This document shows positions 26,982-36,009 of a stretch of 64,000 nt of DNA, one piece after another. Under the pieces are notes generated by a model. That model was not told where the DNA came from. It worked only from the letters and a program-made list of their open reading frames with translations, and made no database searches. Numbering within the stretch: the first letter of the stretch is position 1; each line of letters starts with the position of its first letter. Source of the stretch: an uncultured Muribaculaceae bacterium (lineage in GTDB: Bacteria; Bacteroidota; Bacteroidia; Bacteroidales; Muribaculaceae); contig CAUBWJ010000008.1 in the NCBI GenBank assembly GCA_958439725.1, forward strand, positions 22,350 to 86,349, written 5' to 3'. Position numbers and translations under genes: made by a program.

Positions 26982-28403
26982 ATGATCAATAAGCCATTCA
27001 TCATCGCGGCCATAGCAGCTATGGCCGTATTGTCGCCCGCCAATTGTCCGGCTGCTCAGCCGGCAGCCAAGGGGGGTCTGTCGCCGGAGCTCTTAGAGCA
27101 GCTTCGCGCCAATTACACTCCTTCAGTGCCTGAAAAGGCACTGCGCAACGCCCTGGCGGCCAATACCATCGACGCGCTTGCCGGAAACGCCGACGCACTC
27201 GCGCGCCCGGTTGACTACAAGCATTTCACCCACCGCGTGCCCTCGAAGGGCATCACCAATCAGCGCTCGTCGGGCCGCTGCTGGCTGTTCACGGGCCTGA
27301 ACGTGCTCCGCTCGCAGATGATGAACAAGCATAACCTCCCAATGCTCGAGCTCTCGCAGAACTACAATTTCTTCTACGACCAGCTTGAGAAGGCCAACCT
27401 GTTCCTGCAGTCGGTGGCCGAGACCGCCACAGAGCCTATAGACTCGCGCCGCGTGGAATGGCTGTTCAAGAATCCGCTGAGCGACGGAGGCCAGTTTACC
27501 GGTCTGAGCGACAACATAATGAAATACGGAGTGGTACCCGCCGAGGCGATGCCCGAAACGGCATCGAGCAACGCCACCTCGGGACTGAACCGCGCGCTGT
27601 CCACGCTTCTGCGCCGCGACGGCCTGGCACTTCGCCAGATGAAAGCCAAGGGAGCCACGGACGCCCAGATGCAGACGGAAATCAACCGTATGCTGGGTGA
27701 CGTGTACCACGTGCTGGCACAGACCCTCGGGCAGCCGCCTGTGGAATTCACCTGGACACGCCGCACTGCAGCAGGCACGGAAGTGGACACCCGCACCTAC
27801 ACTCCTCAGGAATTCTACCGCGAGTATGCCGGCAATAACCTGAAGGACAATTACGTGATGCTGATGAACGATCCTTCGCGCCCCTACTGGAAGCTCTATG
27901 AGATAGACCTCGACCGCCACACATTCGACGGCAAGAACTGGACTTACGTGAATCTGCCCGTGGACGAAATCAAGAAAATGGCCATAGCATCGCTGGCCGA
28001 CTCTACGGCAATGTATTTCTCGTGCGACGTGGGCAAGGACTTCAACCGCAAACGCGGACTCCTTGACCCCGACAACTACGACTACGGCTCGCTGCTGGGC
28101 GTAGACATGAAGATGGACAAGGCCGACCGCATACGCTCGTTTGCCTCCGCCTCGTCCCACGCCATGACCCTCGTGGCCGTAAACCTCGACAAGAACGGCA
28201 AGCCCGACCGCTGGATGGTGGAGAACAGCTGGGGGCCCGGCGTGAACGACGGCCACCTGGTGATGACCGATCCGTGGTTCGACGAATACATGTTCCGTCT
28301 GGTGGTGGACCGCAAATACGTCCCGGCCAAAGTGCTCAAGGTGCTCGAGCAGCAGCCCACCGTGCTCCCCGCGTGGGACCCGATGTTCGCCCCCGAAAAC
28401 TGA
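26982..28403 (+). CDS. Secreted C1 peptidase (bleomycin hydrolase/PepC-like)
   Basis: 473-residue papain-like aminopeptidase. The start at 26982 gives a clean signal peptide (MINKPFIIAAIAAMAVLSPANCPAA), so it acts in the periplasm or outside, unlike the cytosolic PepC of lactic acid bacteria. Catalytic residues are C100 in SSGRCWLF, H393 in SSHAMTLVA and N415 in ENSWGPG. YVPAKV and the C-terminal hydrophobic end resemble the self-compartmentalising family. It is preceded by its own promoter and followed 105 bases later by the dehydrogenase gene. Confidence 0.93.
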   Translation: MINKPFIIAAIAAMAVLSPANCPAAQPAAKGGLSPELLEQLRANYTPSVPEKALRNALAANTIDALAGNADALARPVDYKHFTHRVPSKGITNQRSSGRCWLFTGLNVLRSQMMNKHNLPMLELSQNYNFFYDQLEKANLFLQSVAETATEPIDSRRVEWLFKNPLSDGGQFTGLSDNIMKYGVVPAEAMPETASSNATSGLNRALSTLLRRDGLALRQMKAKGATDAQMQTEINRMLGDVYHVLAQTLGQPPVEFTWTRRTAAGTEVDTRTYTPQEFYREYAGNNLKDNYVMLMNDPSRPYWKLYEIDLDRHTFDGKNWTYVNLPVDEIKKMAIASLADSTAMYFSCDVGKDFNRKRGLLDPDNYDYGSLLGVDMKMDKADRIRSFASASSHAMTLVAVNLDKNGKPDRWMVENSWGPGVNDGHLVMTDPWFDEYMFRLVVDRKYVPAKVLKVLEQQPTVLPAWDPMFAPEN

Positions 28404-28508
28404 CGGCGCACGGCGATTTGTCTGTTTAAGCAATATTGACTATCTTAGCTGAACTTTCGTAACCGAAACTCAATTATATCCACGTAACCTCAAACTCTTC
28501 ACTGAAAG

Positions 28509-29705
28509 ATGTCAAAAGTAATAATCATCGGCTGCGGCGGCGTGGGAACCGTAGTGGCCCACAAATGCGCCCAGAACCCCGAAGTGTTCACCCACATAGT
28601 GCTCGCCTCACGCACCCGCTCCAAATGCGAGGAAGTGGCCCGCAAGATAGGCGGCGGACGCATAACCACCGACCAGGTCGACGCCGACTCCGTTGAGCAG
28701 CTGTGTGAGCTCTTCAACCGCCACAAACCCGACATAGTGATAAACGTGGCTCTCCCCTATCAGGACCTCACCATAATGGAAGCGTGCCTGAAATGCGGCG
28801 TGAACTATCTGGACACCGCCAACTACGAGCCCAAGGACGAGGCCCACTTCGAGTACTCGTGGCAGTGGGCCTACCGCAAGCGCTTCGAGGATGCCGGCCT
28901 CACAGCCATACTGGGCTGCGGCTTCGACCCCGGAGTGTCGGCCGTATTCACCGCCTACGCCGCCAAACACTATTTCAAGGAGATGGAATACCTTGACATA
29001 GTCGACTGCAACGCCGGCGACCACGGCAAGGCATTCGCCACCAACTTCAACCCCGAGATAAACATCCGCGAGATAACCCAGAACGGCCGCTACTGGCAGG
29101 ACGGCAAGTGGGTGACCACCGGCCCGCTGGAAATCCACAAGAGCCTCACCTACCCCAACATAGGCCCGCGCGAGAGCTATCTGCTCTACCACGAGGAGCT
29201 CGAGAGCCTGGTGCAGAACTTCCCCACCATAAAGCGCGCGCGCTTCTGGATGACATTCGGCCAGGAATACCTGACGCATCTGCGCGTGATCCAGGACATA
29301 GGCATGGCCCGCATCGACCCCATCGACTATCAGGGCATGAAAATCGTTCCGCTGCAGTTCCTCAAGGCTGTGCTGCCCAATCCGCAGGACCTCGGCGAGA
29401 ACTATCACGGCGAGACCTCGATAGGCTGCCGCATATCCGGCGTGGACAAAGACAACCAGCACCTCACCTACTACATTTACAACAACTGCAGCCATGAGGA
29501 GGCCTACCGCGAGACCGGCATGCAGGCCGTGAGCTACACCACCGGCGTGCCCGCCATGATAGGCGCCATGATGTTCCTCACCGGCAAATGGAACAAGCCG
29601 GGCGTGCACAACGTGGAGGAATTCGATCCCGATCCCTTCATGGAGCAGCTCAACCTTCAGGGCCTTCCCTGGAACGAGGTGTTCAATCTCGACCTCGAGG
29701 TGTGA
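28509..29705 (+). CDS. Saccharopine dehydrogenase family protein, probable carboxynorspermidine synthase
   Basis: 398 residues. The N-terminal Rossmann motif is VIIIGCGGVGTVVAHKC (4-20). ALPYQDLTIMEACL, CGVNYLDTANYEP and LGCGFDPGVSAVF match carboxynorspermidine/carboxyspermidine dehydrogenase, which reductively condenses aspartate semialdehyde with a diamine in the alternative polyamine pathway of gut Bacteroidota. The decarboxylase partner is not in the window. True saccharopine dehydrogenase is the less likely alternative. Codon use is very C/G-rich at third positions. Confidence 0.88.
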   Translation: MSKVIIIGCGGVGTVVAHKCAQNPEVFTHIVLASRTRSKCEEVARKIGGGRITTDQVDADSVEQLCELFNRHKPDIVINVALPYQDLTIMEACLKCGVNYLDTANYEPKDEAHFEYSWQWAYRKRFEDAGLTAILGCGFDPGVSAVFTAYAAKHYFKEMEYLDIVDCNAGDHGKAFATNFNPEINIREITQNGRYWQDGKWVTTGPLEIHKSLTYPNIGPRESYLLYHEELESLVQNFPTIKRARFWMTFGQEYLTHLRVIQDIGMARIDPIDYQGMKIVPLQFLKAVLPNPQDLGENYHGETSIGCRISGVDKDNQHLTYYIYNNCSHEEAYRETGMQAVSYTTGVPAMIGAMMFLTGKWNKPGVHNVEEFDPDPFMEQLNLQGLPWNEVFNLDLEV

Positions 29706-29733
29706 CCCCGCGCCACACACCCTGACATATCAC

Positions 29734-29782
29734 CGCCGGCAGTGTCGAACGTTAGAAATGAAAACCGTCGACGCCGCCGGCG
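29734..29782 (+). terminator. Possible terminator after the dehydrogenase gene
   Basis: Inverted repeat CGCCGGC/GCCGGCG (29734-29740 and 29776-29782) with a 35-base loop. No strong T run, so the call is weak. Confidence 0.35.
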
Positions 29783-29817
29783 TGTTATAATTGAGTAGTA
29801 TAAACCATCACGTCATC

Positions 29818-31203
29818 ATGGCAAAATCATCCATCATCAGGCGCATAGCCACTGCCGCGGGATGCCTGGCGGCACTCGCGGGCGCCCTCACCTCATGTTC
29901 GCCCGACCAGGTGAACCTGCTCTCAACCGTTCCCGACTCCGCTCCGGCCGTAATGACCTTCGACGCCGGACGATTCTTTCCGCTCGCCGGACTGACGGCC
30001 GACGGCGCCACGCTCACCGCCGAGAAATCCATAGCCGGGTCACCCTTCGACCTCTCGCCGCTCGGCACCGAGGGATACAACGCGCTGATGCGCAGCATAG
30101 ACAGCAGCCATCTGGTGTTCTTTGTCGATGCACGGCGCACGCCCTTCCTGACGTTTGAAATCACCGACCTGAAGGCCTTCGAGAAATTCGCCGGCGAATA
30201 CGGCGAGCCCGAATCGTCACAGGGATTCAAGACCTGGACGGCTCCCGACGGCCTGAAGATAACCATGCGCGGCGCGCAGGGATGGATAAGCCGCGACCCG
30301 CAGCCGGGAGCATCGCTCAAGGCGGTGCTCGACGCCGCCGCACAGCAGTCGGTAATGCAGTCTATCGGAGTGGCCAACGCCCTGCAGGACAACTCGCAGC
30401 TGTTCAACTTCGAGCTCAACACCGGCGGCGAATACCGCATCATGGCCCAGGGGATGGAAGACTCCGAACGCCTCGGAATAGACTTCCGCGCCATGAAGCC
30501 CGACGGCGAACTGATGGAGCTGACCCAGACGCAGACCGTCGCCGAGGATTTCCTGCGCTACACAGGCCCCGAAATGACCATAGTGGTGGCCGCAGGACTC
30601 CGGCCCGAATTCACCTCGTCGGTTGACTGGAACGCCGTGGCTACCGCCGTAGAGAACATGACCGGTCTCGGAGCCTCGCCACTCACGATGCTTGCACCGC
30701 TCATGGCCGACGTGGACGGCACCGTGGCCCTGGCAATGGGGCCGGTGAGCGAAGAAGCCTGGGAAGAACCCTCGCTCGCCACATGGCACATCATGCTCAT
30801 GGCCCACATGCCCATGGAGAAAATCCTCTCGGCGCTTGACACCTTCTCAGGCTACTTTGCCTTAGGGGGCCTGAAACCGACCACCGACGCGCGCACCGGC
30901 ATGATGACCGTGCCATTCTACGGCTCGACACTCCGTCTGGGGCCCGTTGACGGCTACCTCGCCATATCCAACACCCCGTTGCAGCCCGTGGAGCAGAACT
31001 CGCTCACCCCGGTGTTCAACGGCAAGCAGGGCGCCCTCTCCGCCAAGCTGCCGGCACTTGACTTCGTTCCCGGCATGCAGAAAGGCATGAACATAGAAAT
31101 GCAGCTCGAGACACAGCGGCTCTACGTGAGGCTGATGCCCGTTGACAAGACCTCGCCCGCGCTCGGCTCCGTGCTGGGGCTGCTCGTCACCTTAGCCCTA
31201 TGA
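29818..31203 (+). CDS. Lipoprotein, DUF4836-like, encoded with an ABC transporter
   Basis: 461 residues from ATG 29818, chosen because it opens a lipoprotein signal (MAKSSIIRRIATAAGCLAAL, lipobox GALTSC); the frame extends 9 codons further upstream without a better start. The mature part begins SPDQVNLLSTVPDSAPAV and resembles DUF4836-type lipoproteins, a tentative match. A hydrophobic C-terminus follows (SVLGLLVTLAL). Its TGA overlaps the ATG of the ABC ATPase, so lipoprotein, ATPase and permease are probably one module. Function unknown. Confidence 0.7.
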   Translation: MAKSSIIRRIATAAGCLAALAGALTSCSPDQVNLLSTVPDSAPAVMTFDAGRFFPLAGLTADGATLTAEKSIAGSPFDLSPLGTEGYNALMRSIDSSHLVFFVDARRTPFLTFEITDLKAFEKFAGEYGEPESSQGFKTWTAPDGLKITMRGAQGWISRDPQPGASLKAVLDAAAQQSVMQSIGVANALQDNSQLFNFELNTGGEYRIMAQGMEDSERLGIDFRAMKPDGELMELTQTQTVAEDFLRYTGPEMTIVVAAGLRPEFTSSVDWNAVATAVENMTGLGASPLTMLAPLMADVDGTVALAMGPVSEEAWEEPSLATWHIMLMAHMPMEKILSALDTFSGYFALGGLKPTTDARTGMMTVPFYGSTLRLGPVDGYLAISNTPLQPVEQNSLTPVFNGKQGALSAKLPALDFVPGMQKGMNIEMQLETQRLYVRLMPVDKTSPALGSVLGLLVTLAL

Positions 31204-31859
31204 TTGACAGCATAACGCTTGACAACGTACTGCCGCGCGCTTTCGCCGGCATGGAAAATGACGAACCGGTGAAATCGTCGGAGGTATGGCTGAAGCGGAT
31301 AAGCTTCAGCCGTCCCGGCTTCTATATGGTCGAGGCCGAATCGGGCGCCGGCAAATCGTCGATGTGCAGCTTCATATACGGCTCACGCGGCGACTACAGC
31401 GGCGACATCCTCTTCGACGGACGCTCCGTGAGGCAGATCGACACCGATGAATGGTGCCGTCTGCGGCAGCGCGCCATAGCCTACCTGCCGCAGGAGCTGA
31501 TGCTGTTTCCCGAACTCACCGTGATGGACAACATCGAGATAAAGAACCGCCTCACACACCATAAATCCGAGCGGTGGATTCTCGAGACCCTCGCGGCTCT
31601 GGGAATCGAGAAGAAAGCCGCCGTGCCTGCCGGACAGCTCTCGGTGGGCCAGCAGCAGCGCGTAGCGATAGTGCGCACGCTCTGCCAGCCCTTCAATTTC
31701 CTGCTTCTCGACGAGCCCGTGAGCCACCTCGACGAGCGCAACAACGCCGCCGTGGCACGCATCATAGAGGCCGAGGCACGCGAGAACCACGCCGCCGTAA
31801 TAGCCACCTCCGTCGGCAACAAGATACATCTACCATTCACCACCACAGTATGCCTATGA
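31200..31859 (+). CDS. ABC transporter ATP-binding protein
   Basis: 219-residue ATPase with Walker A ESGAGKSS, Q-loop LPQELMLF, signature LSVGQQQRVA, Walker B FLLLDEPVSHLDE and a divergent end (VIATSVGNKIHL) in place of a clear H-loop histidine. It belongs to the LolD/MacB-like group by size and context. ATGA overlaps link it to the lipoprotein gene before and the permease after. The missing H-loop histidine could mean altered turnover. Confidence 0.9.
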   Translation: MIDSITLDNVLPRAFAGMENDEPVKSSEVWLKRISFSRPGFYMVEAESGAGKSSMCSFIYGSRGDYSGDILFDGRSVRQIDTDEWCRLRQRAIAYLPQELMLFPELTVMDNIEIKNRLTHHKSERWILETLAALGIEKKAAVPAGQLSVGQQQRVAIVRTLCQPFNFLLLDEPVSHLDERNNAAVARIIEAEARENHAAVIATSVGNKIHLPFTTTVCL

Positions 31860-33076
31860 AAGCAGCATCGGCCCTCCACCGCCTCCTGAGGCGCAACATA
31901 AGCGCGGCGCAGCTCACAGGCTACGCCCTGGCCAACCTCGTGGGACTGGCGCTGGTGGCAATAGCCGTGCAGTTCCATGCCGACGTCAACTCCGTGATGG
32001 AGGCCGAGGATTCCTTCATCTCGCGCGACTATATAGTGATTTCGCGGAAAGTATCCGGCCTGGGATCGCTCACGGGAGGCCAGACATCATTCTCACCCGC
32101 CGACATCGCCGACATCGAGGCGCAGCCCTGGGTGCGGCGCACAGGAAGCTTCACAGCCTCGGGATTCAACGTGGCCGCAACGGTCGACGTGGGCTCGCAG
32201 GGAATGTCGACAGCGCTCTTCCTCGAATCCATCCCCACCGAATTCTTCGACCGCGTGCCGCAGGGCTGGGACTACACTCCCGGCAGCGGCAAACCCGTGC
32301 CCGTGATAGTGAGCAAAGACTATCTCACACTCTATAACTTCGGTTTCGCCTCGTCGCGCAACATGCCGCGCGTGAGCGAGTCGATGATAGGCATGCTCCC
32401 CATCAGGCTCTCCCTCAGCGGAGCGGGACGGCAGCAGTGGGTCGACGCCCGCATAGCCGGATTCTCCTCGCGCCTCAACACCATAGCCGTGCCCGAGCGC
32501 TTCATGGAATGGGCAAACTCCACATTCGCCGACAACGGCGCCCCCGCCCCCTCCCGCCTCATAATAGAAGTGAACTCTCCCGGCAATCCCGCCATAGAGA
32601 AATATCTCGACAGCCACGGCTACGAGGCCGCGGGCGACAACGCCACCTCGCGCCGTGCGTCCTATTTCCTGAGCGTGGTCACTGCAACAGTGCTCGCCGT
32701 GGGTTCGGTGATATGCATACTGGCGTTTGCCATACTCACCCTCAGCATATTCCTGCTGCTGCAGAAAAACAGCGAAAAGATACGCTCGCTGATGATGCTG
32801 GGCTATACACCGCGTGCCGTGGCCTCGACCTACTTCACACTTGTAGGGACAATAAACGTCGCTGTGCTCGCCGGCTCCGTAGGGCTTATGCTGCTGGCAT
32901 CGCGCCTGTGGCGCGGCCCGCTCGCCGACATGGGCATAGGGAGCGCTTCCCCCTCGGTAGCCATCGCCATCGCCGCCGCTATAGCCGCGGGCATCACCCT
33001 GCTTAACTTCGCCGCCATTACACGCATTATAAGAAAACGGTTCCCGCAACCGCGTAAAACCAAGCAAACCCACTGA
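31856..33076 (+). CDS. ABC transporter permease, FtsX/MacB-like
   Basis: 406 residues from ATG 31856, which overlaps the ATPase stop as ATGA; ATG 31850 is an in-frame alternative. Topology is one N-terminal membrane segment (LTGYALANLVGLALVAIAV), a large periplasmic domain of about 230 residues, then three segments near the C-terminus, as in type VII (MacB/LolC/FtsX) permeases. These use ATP to move a periplasmic partner instead of passing substrate through the membrane. With the upstream lipoprotein it may form such a mechanotransducer. hflX follows after 2 bases. Confidence 0.85.
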   Translation: MKAASALHRLLRRNISAAQLTGYALANLVGLALVAIAVQFHADVNSVMEAEDSFISRDYIVISRKVSGLGSLTGGQTSFSPADIADIEAQPWVRRTGSFTASGFNVAATVDVGSQGMSTALFLESIPTEFFDRVPQGWDYTPGSGKPVPVIVSKDYLTLYNFGFASSRNMPRVSESMIGMLPIRLSLSGAGRQQWVDARIAGFSSRLNTIAVPERFMEWANSTFADNGAPAPSRLIIEVNSPGNPAIEKYLDSHGYEAAGDNATSRRASYFLSVVTATVLAVGSVICILAFAILTLSIFLLLQKNSEKIRSLMMLGYTPRAVASTYFTLVGTINVAVLAGSVGLMLLASRLWRGPLADMGIGSASPSVAIAIAAAIAAGITLLNFAAITRIIRKRFPQPRKTKQTH

Positions 33077-33078
33077 AT

Positions 33079-34332
33079 ATGAACGACAATATCATAAGCA
33101 AAGAAACCTCTGAACGCGCCATCCTCGTGGGGCTTGTAACTCCCCAGCAGAACGAGCAGAAGGCGCTCGAATACCTCGACGAACTGGAGTTTCTGGCCGA
33201 CACCGCCGGTGCGGTGACAGAAAAGAAATTCCTCCAGAAACTCGGAGGCCCCGATTCGCGCACATTCGTCGGAAAAGGCAAGCTCGACGAGATAAGGCAA
33301 TATGTGGAGGACAACGAGATAGGCATGGCCATATTCGACGACGACCTCACCTCCAAGCAGGTGGCCAACATAGAGCGCGAGCTGAAAATCAAGATTCTCG
33401 ACCGCACGAGCCTGATTCTCGACATATTCGCCAAGCGCGCACAGACGGCCAACGCCAAGACGCAGGTGGAACTGGCTCAGTACCAGTACCTGCTGCCAAG
33501 GCTCACGCGAATGTGGACACACCTTGAGCGCCAGCGCGGCGGTATAGGCATGCGCGGCCCCGGCGAGACGCAGATAGAGACCGACCGCCGTATAATCCTC
33601 GACAAAATCTCGCGCCTCAAGGAAGAACTTCGCCATATCGACCGCCAGAAATCCATGCAGCGCAAAAACCGCGGCAAGCTCACCCGCGTGGCGCTGGTGG
33701 GCTACACTAACGTGGGCAAATCCACGCTCATGAATCTGCTGAGCAAAAGCGATGTATTCGCCGAAAACAAGCTGTTCGCCACCCTCGACACCACTGTAAG
33801 AAAAGTGATAATAGACAATCTGCCCTTCCTTCTCACCGATACCGTGGGCTTCATCCGCAAGCTTCCCACCCACCTGGTGGAATCGTTCAAGTCAACGCTC
33901 GACGAGGTTCGCGACGCCGACCTTCTGGTGCATGTGGTCGACATCTCCCACCCCAACTTCGAGGAACAGATAGAAGTGGTGAACCGCACGCTTGCCGACG
34001 TGTGCGATGGCGCCGACAAGCCCATGATAATGGTATTCAACAAAATCGACGCATTCAGTTTCACCCCCAAGGACGCCGACGACCTCACACCCGCCACGCG
34101 CGAGAACATATCGCTCGATGAGCTCAAAGAGACATGGATGAACCGAATGGGCGACGACGTGGTGTTCATCTCCGCCAAAAAAGGCATCAATATCGATGAA
34201 CTCAAACAGAAAATCTACGAAAAAGCAAAGCAGATACACCTTACCCGCTTCCCCTACAACGATTTCCTGTTTCAGAAATACGACGACCTCGAGGCAACAG
34301 ACGAGAACCCTACTGAAGCCACAGAAGAGTAA
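33079..34332 (+). CDS. hflX: GTPase HflX
   Basis: 417-residue ribosome-associated GTPase that splits stalled ribosomes under stress. The N-terminal HflX domain contains GGPDSRTFVGKGK; GGIGMRGPGETQIETDRR (154-171) is the family hallmark. The G domain has GYTNVGKS (208-215), DTVGFIRKLP and NKID. C-terminal residues are acidic. It starts 2 bases after the ABC permease stop, so it is likely expressed from the same transcript, an arrangement that may be lineage-specific. Confidence 0.97.
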   Translation: MNDNIISKETSERAILVGLVTPQQNEQKALEYLDELEFLADTAGAVTEKKFLQKLGGPDSRTFVGKGKLDEIRQYVEDNEIGMAIFDDDLTSKQVANIERELKIKILDRTSLILDIFAKRAQTANAKTQVELAQYQYLLPRLTRMWTHLERQRGGIGMRGPGETQIETDRRIILDKISRLKEELRHIDRQKSMQRKNRGKLTRVALVGYTNVGKSTLMNLLSKSDVFAENKLFATLDTTVRKVIIDNLPFLLTDTVGFIRKLPTHLVESFKSTLDEVRDADLLVHVVDISHPNFEEQIEVVNRTLADVCDGADKPMIMVFNKIDAFSFTPKDADDLTPATRENISLDELKETWMNRMGDDVVFISAKKGINIDELKQKIYEKAKQIHLTRFPYNDFLFQKYDDLEATDENPTEATEE

Positions 34333-34352
34333 ATTATCACCTCACGGGAGGC

Positions 34353-34667
34353 TCATTCGCGGCCTTCCCTTTTAGGATTGGCGGGGAACCAGCCGCGGGC
34401 CACACGCTCACGCTGTTCCCCGATTTCCTTTATGCTCCAGAACGAGGAGAAAGCCAGCACTCCGAGCAGCGTGGACCACATATTGTCCTCGACCATAAAG
34501 GCAGCAATGGCAGCTATTATGCCCATGATGAGAAAAGCGTATCTCGCGCGAAGCCCGAAATAGTAGTAACCCTTGATCACCAGCGGATGGAAAAGTCCGA
34601 TAATCAGGAATGTGAAAAGGCCGGCCGTGATGCCGAAAAGATGGTATTGCGATAAAAATTCAGTCAT
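34353..34667 (-). CDS. DUF4491 family small membrane protein
   Basis: 104 residues with three hydrophobic segments (LFGITAGLFTFLIIGLF, YAFLIMGIIAAIAAFM, TLLGVLAFSSFWSI) and a charged end (KEIGEQRERVARGWFPANP), typical of DUF4491 inner-membrane proteins. Function unknown. It converges on hflX with 20 bases between stops and lies just downstream of the TPM protein gene on the same strand. Confidence 0.85.
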   Translation of the reverse strand: MTEFLSQYHLFGITAGLFTFLIIGLFHPLVIKGYYYFGLRARYAFLIMGIIAAIAAFMVEDNMWSTLLGVLAFSSFWSIKEIGEQRERVARGWFPANPKREGRE

Positions 34668-34712
34668 AAACAGATAGCATTACGAGTTAGAAAGTCAGCA
34701 TGCTCCGCCGGA

Positions 34713-35975
34713 CTACCATCCGCCGGAAGCGCCGCCGCCACCGGTCATTCCGCCGCCGAAGCTACCGCCGCCGAAACCGCCTCCGCCTCCCCCGCCGAAG
34801 CCGCTTCCGCCACCCACTATCACCACGGGAGCGGCAAGTTTGGCTATTGTGTAAGGCCGGGAGACATGCTTGCCGCAGTTGCGGCAGAGAAACAGGCGTT
34901 CGCCGCGTCCCTCGCGCGAGGTGGTGGGCTGAGCTATTATGCGGTTGCCGGCGGGAGCGAGAGTGCGCGCATGGCAATAGGGACACTCCGAGTAGCTTGA
35001 CGAGCGGTTCACGTAGGGAATCACATCCTTCTCGCCGCACTGCGGGCATAGCCACACGTCATAATCTATGGAATTGAGACGCTCCTCCAGGTCCTGTGCC
35101 GGAGTAAGGTAATTATTGTCGGTAACTTCGTCGAGCTTTCGCATGGCGTAACCGCAGTTTGGGCAATTGCGGGCATGATTGCGGATGCGCTTCATCACAA
35201 ACGTGAGCCACAGATAGGCCACCACAGGGAGTCCGAGACCGAAGAAAGTCAGGAACAGAGCCACAGGCTTCAGATTGTTGAGCCTCCGGTAACGCTCCGG
35301 TTCGGGAAGCTTGCGGGTTGAGACCACGGTGTACCCGACTACCAGCAACATGCCTATGAGAATCAGCACGGCACACCGCGCCACGAACGCCCACACCGAG
35401 GCGGCGGTATCGCCGAAGTCGACGGAGCGTGAGTTGTTGGGTATACCGGACCGTATTTCATCTGCGGCCACGGGGTCGGTGAGCACCTTGTCCACGCGGT
35501 CTACGGCCGCTATGATTCCAGAATCATAGTCACCTTCACGGAAATGCGGAATGGCATCGTTGCGGATTATGCGGCCGCATACGATATCGGGCAAAACGCC
35601 CTCCAGACCGTAGCCGGTGCGCATCACCATGCGCCGGTCGTCTTTCAGCAGCAGGATGAGCAGGCCGTTGTCGCGGTCTTTCTTTCCCATGCGCCAGTCG
35701 GAGAAAAGCTCCGTGGCGAACCCGTCGGGATCATAGCCGTCATCTATGGCGTCAAGCGCCACGACAATCGGTTCGGCAGTGGTAGTCTGCCATATCCGGG
35801 CAAGCTGTGCGTTGAGCGTGGCCTCGGCCTGAGGCGACAGCACGCCGTCGGGGTTGGAGACATAGCGGGTAGAATCGGCCACATGCACGTTAGGCACATC
35901 GGAAGGAATATATGTGCGGGCGGTGACAGAAGCCGCACACAGCATAAGGGATATTATGACAAGTATCTTTTTCAT
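34713..35975 (-). CDS. TPM-domain membrane protein with zinc-ribbon pairs and Gly-rich tail
   Basis: 420 residues from ATG 35975, chosen for its signal peptide (MKKILVIISLMLCAASVTA); the open frame runs 42 codons further but overlaps polA. The periplasmic TPM domain (about 30-180) contains VSNPDGVLSPQAEATL and TGYGLEGVLPD. Two membrane segments follow (about 215-270). Then come four CxxC pairs (CPNC, CPQC, CPYC, CRNC), probably zinc ribbons, and a glycine-rich tail as in YgcG. Role unknown; TPM proteins are linked to membrane or photosystem maintenance elsewhere. Confidence 0.85.
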   Translation of the reverse strand: MKKILVIISLMLCAASVTARTYIPSDVPNVHVADSTRYVSNPDGVLSPQAEATLNAQLARIWQTTTAEPIVVALDAIDDGYDPDGFATELFSDWRMGKKDRDNGLLILLLKDDRRMVMRTGYGLEGVLPDIVCGRIIRNDAIPHFREGDYDSGIIAAVDRVDKVLTDPVAADEIRSGIPNNSRSVDFGDTAASVWAFVARCAVLILIGMLLVVGYTVVSTRKLPEPERYRRLNNLKPVALFLTFFGLGLPVVAYLWLTFVMKRIRNHARNCPNCGYAMRKLDEVTDNNYLTPAQDLEERLNSIDYDVWLCPQCGEKDVIPYVNRSSSYSECPYCHARTLAPAGNRIIAQPTTSREGRGERLFLCRNCGKHVSRPYTIAKLAAPVVIVGGGSGFGGGGGGGFGGGSFGGGMTGGGGASGGW

Positions 35976-36009
35976 TTTATAATATAAGAGAGTCTTCGGG
36001 AAGTGAGCG

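Noticed and set aside
26629..26985. Open frame with a Ser-Glu/Asp repeat before the C1 peptidase
   Set aside because: The repeat is the 9-bp array E; a -7 promoter box and the real ATG lie at its end.
31574..31855. Upstream extension of the ABC permease frame
   Set aside because: It lies wholly inside the ATPase gene in another frame; the ATGA overlap and the membrane-protein N-terminus mark the start at 31856.
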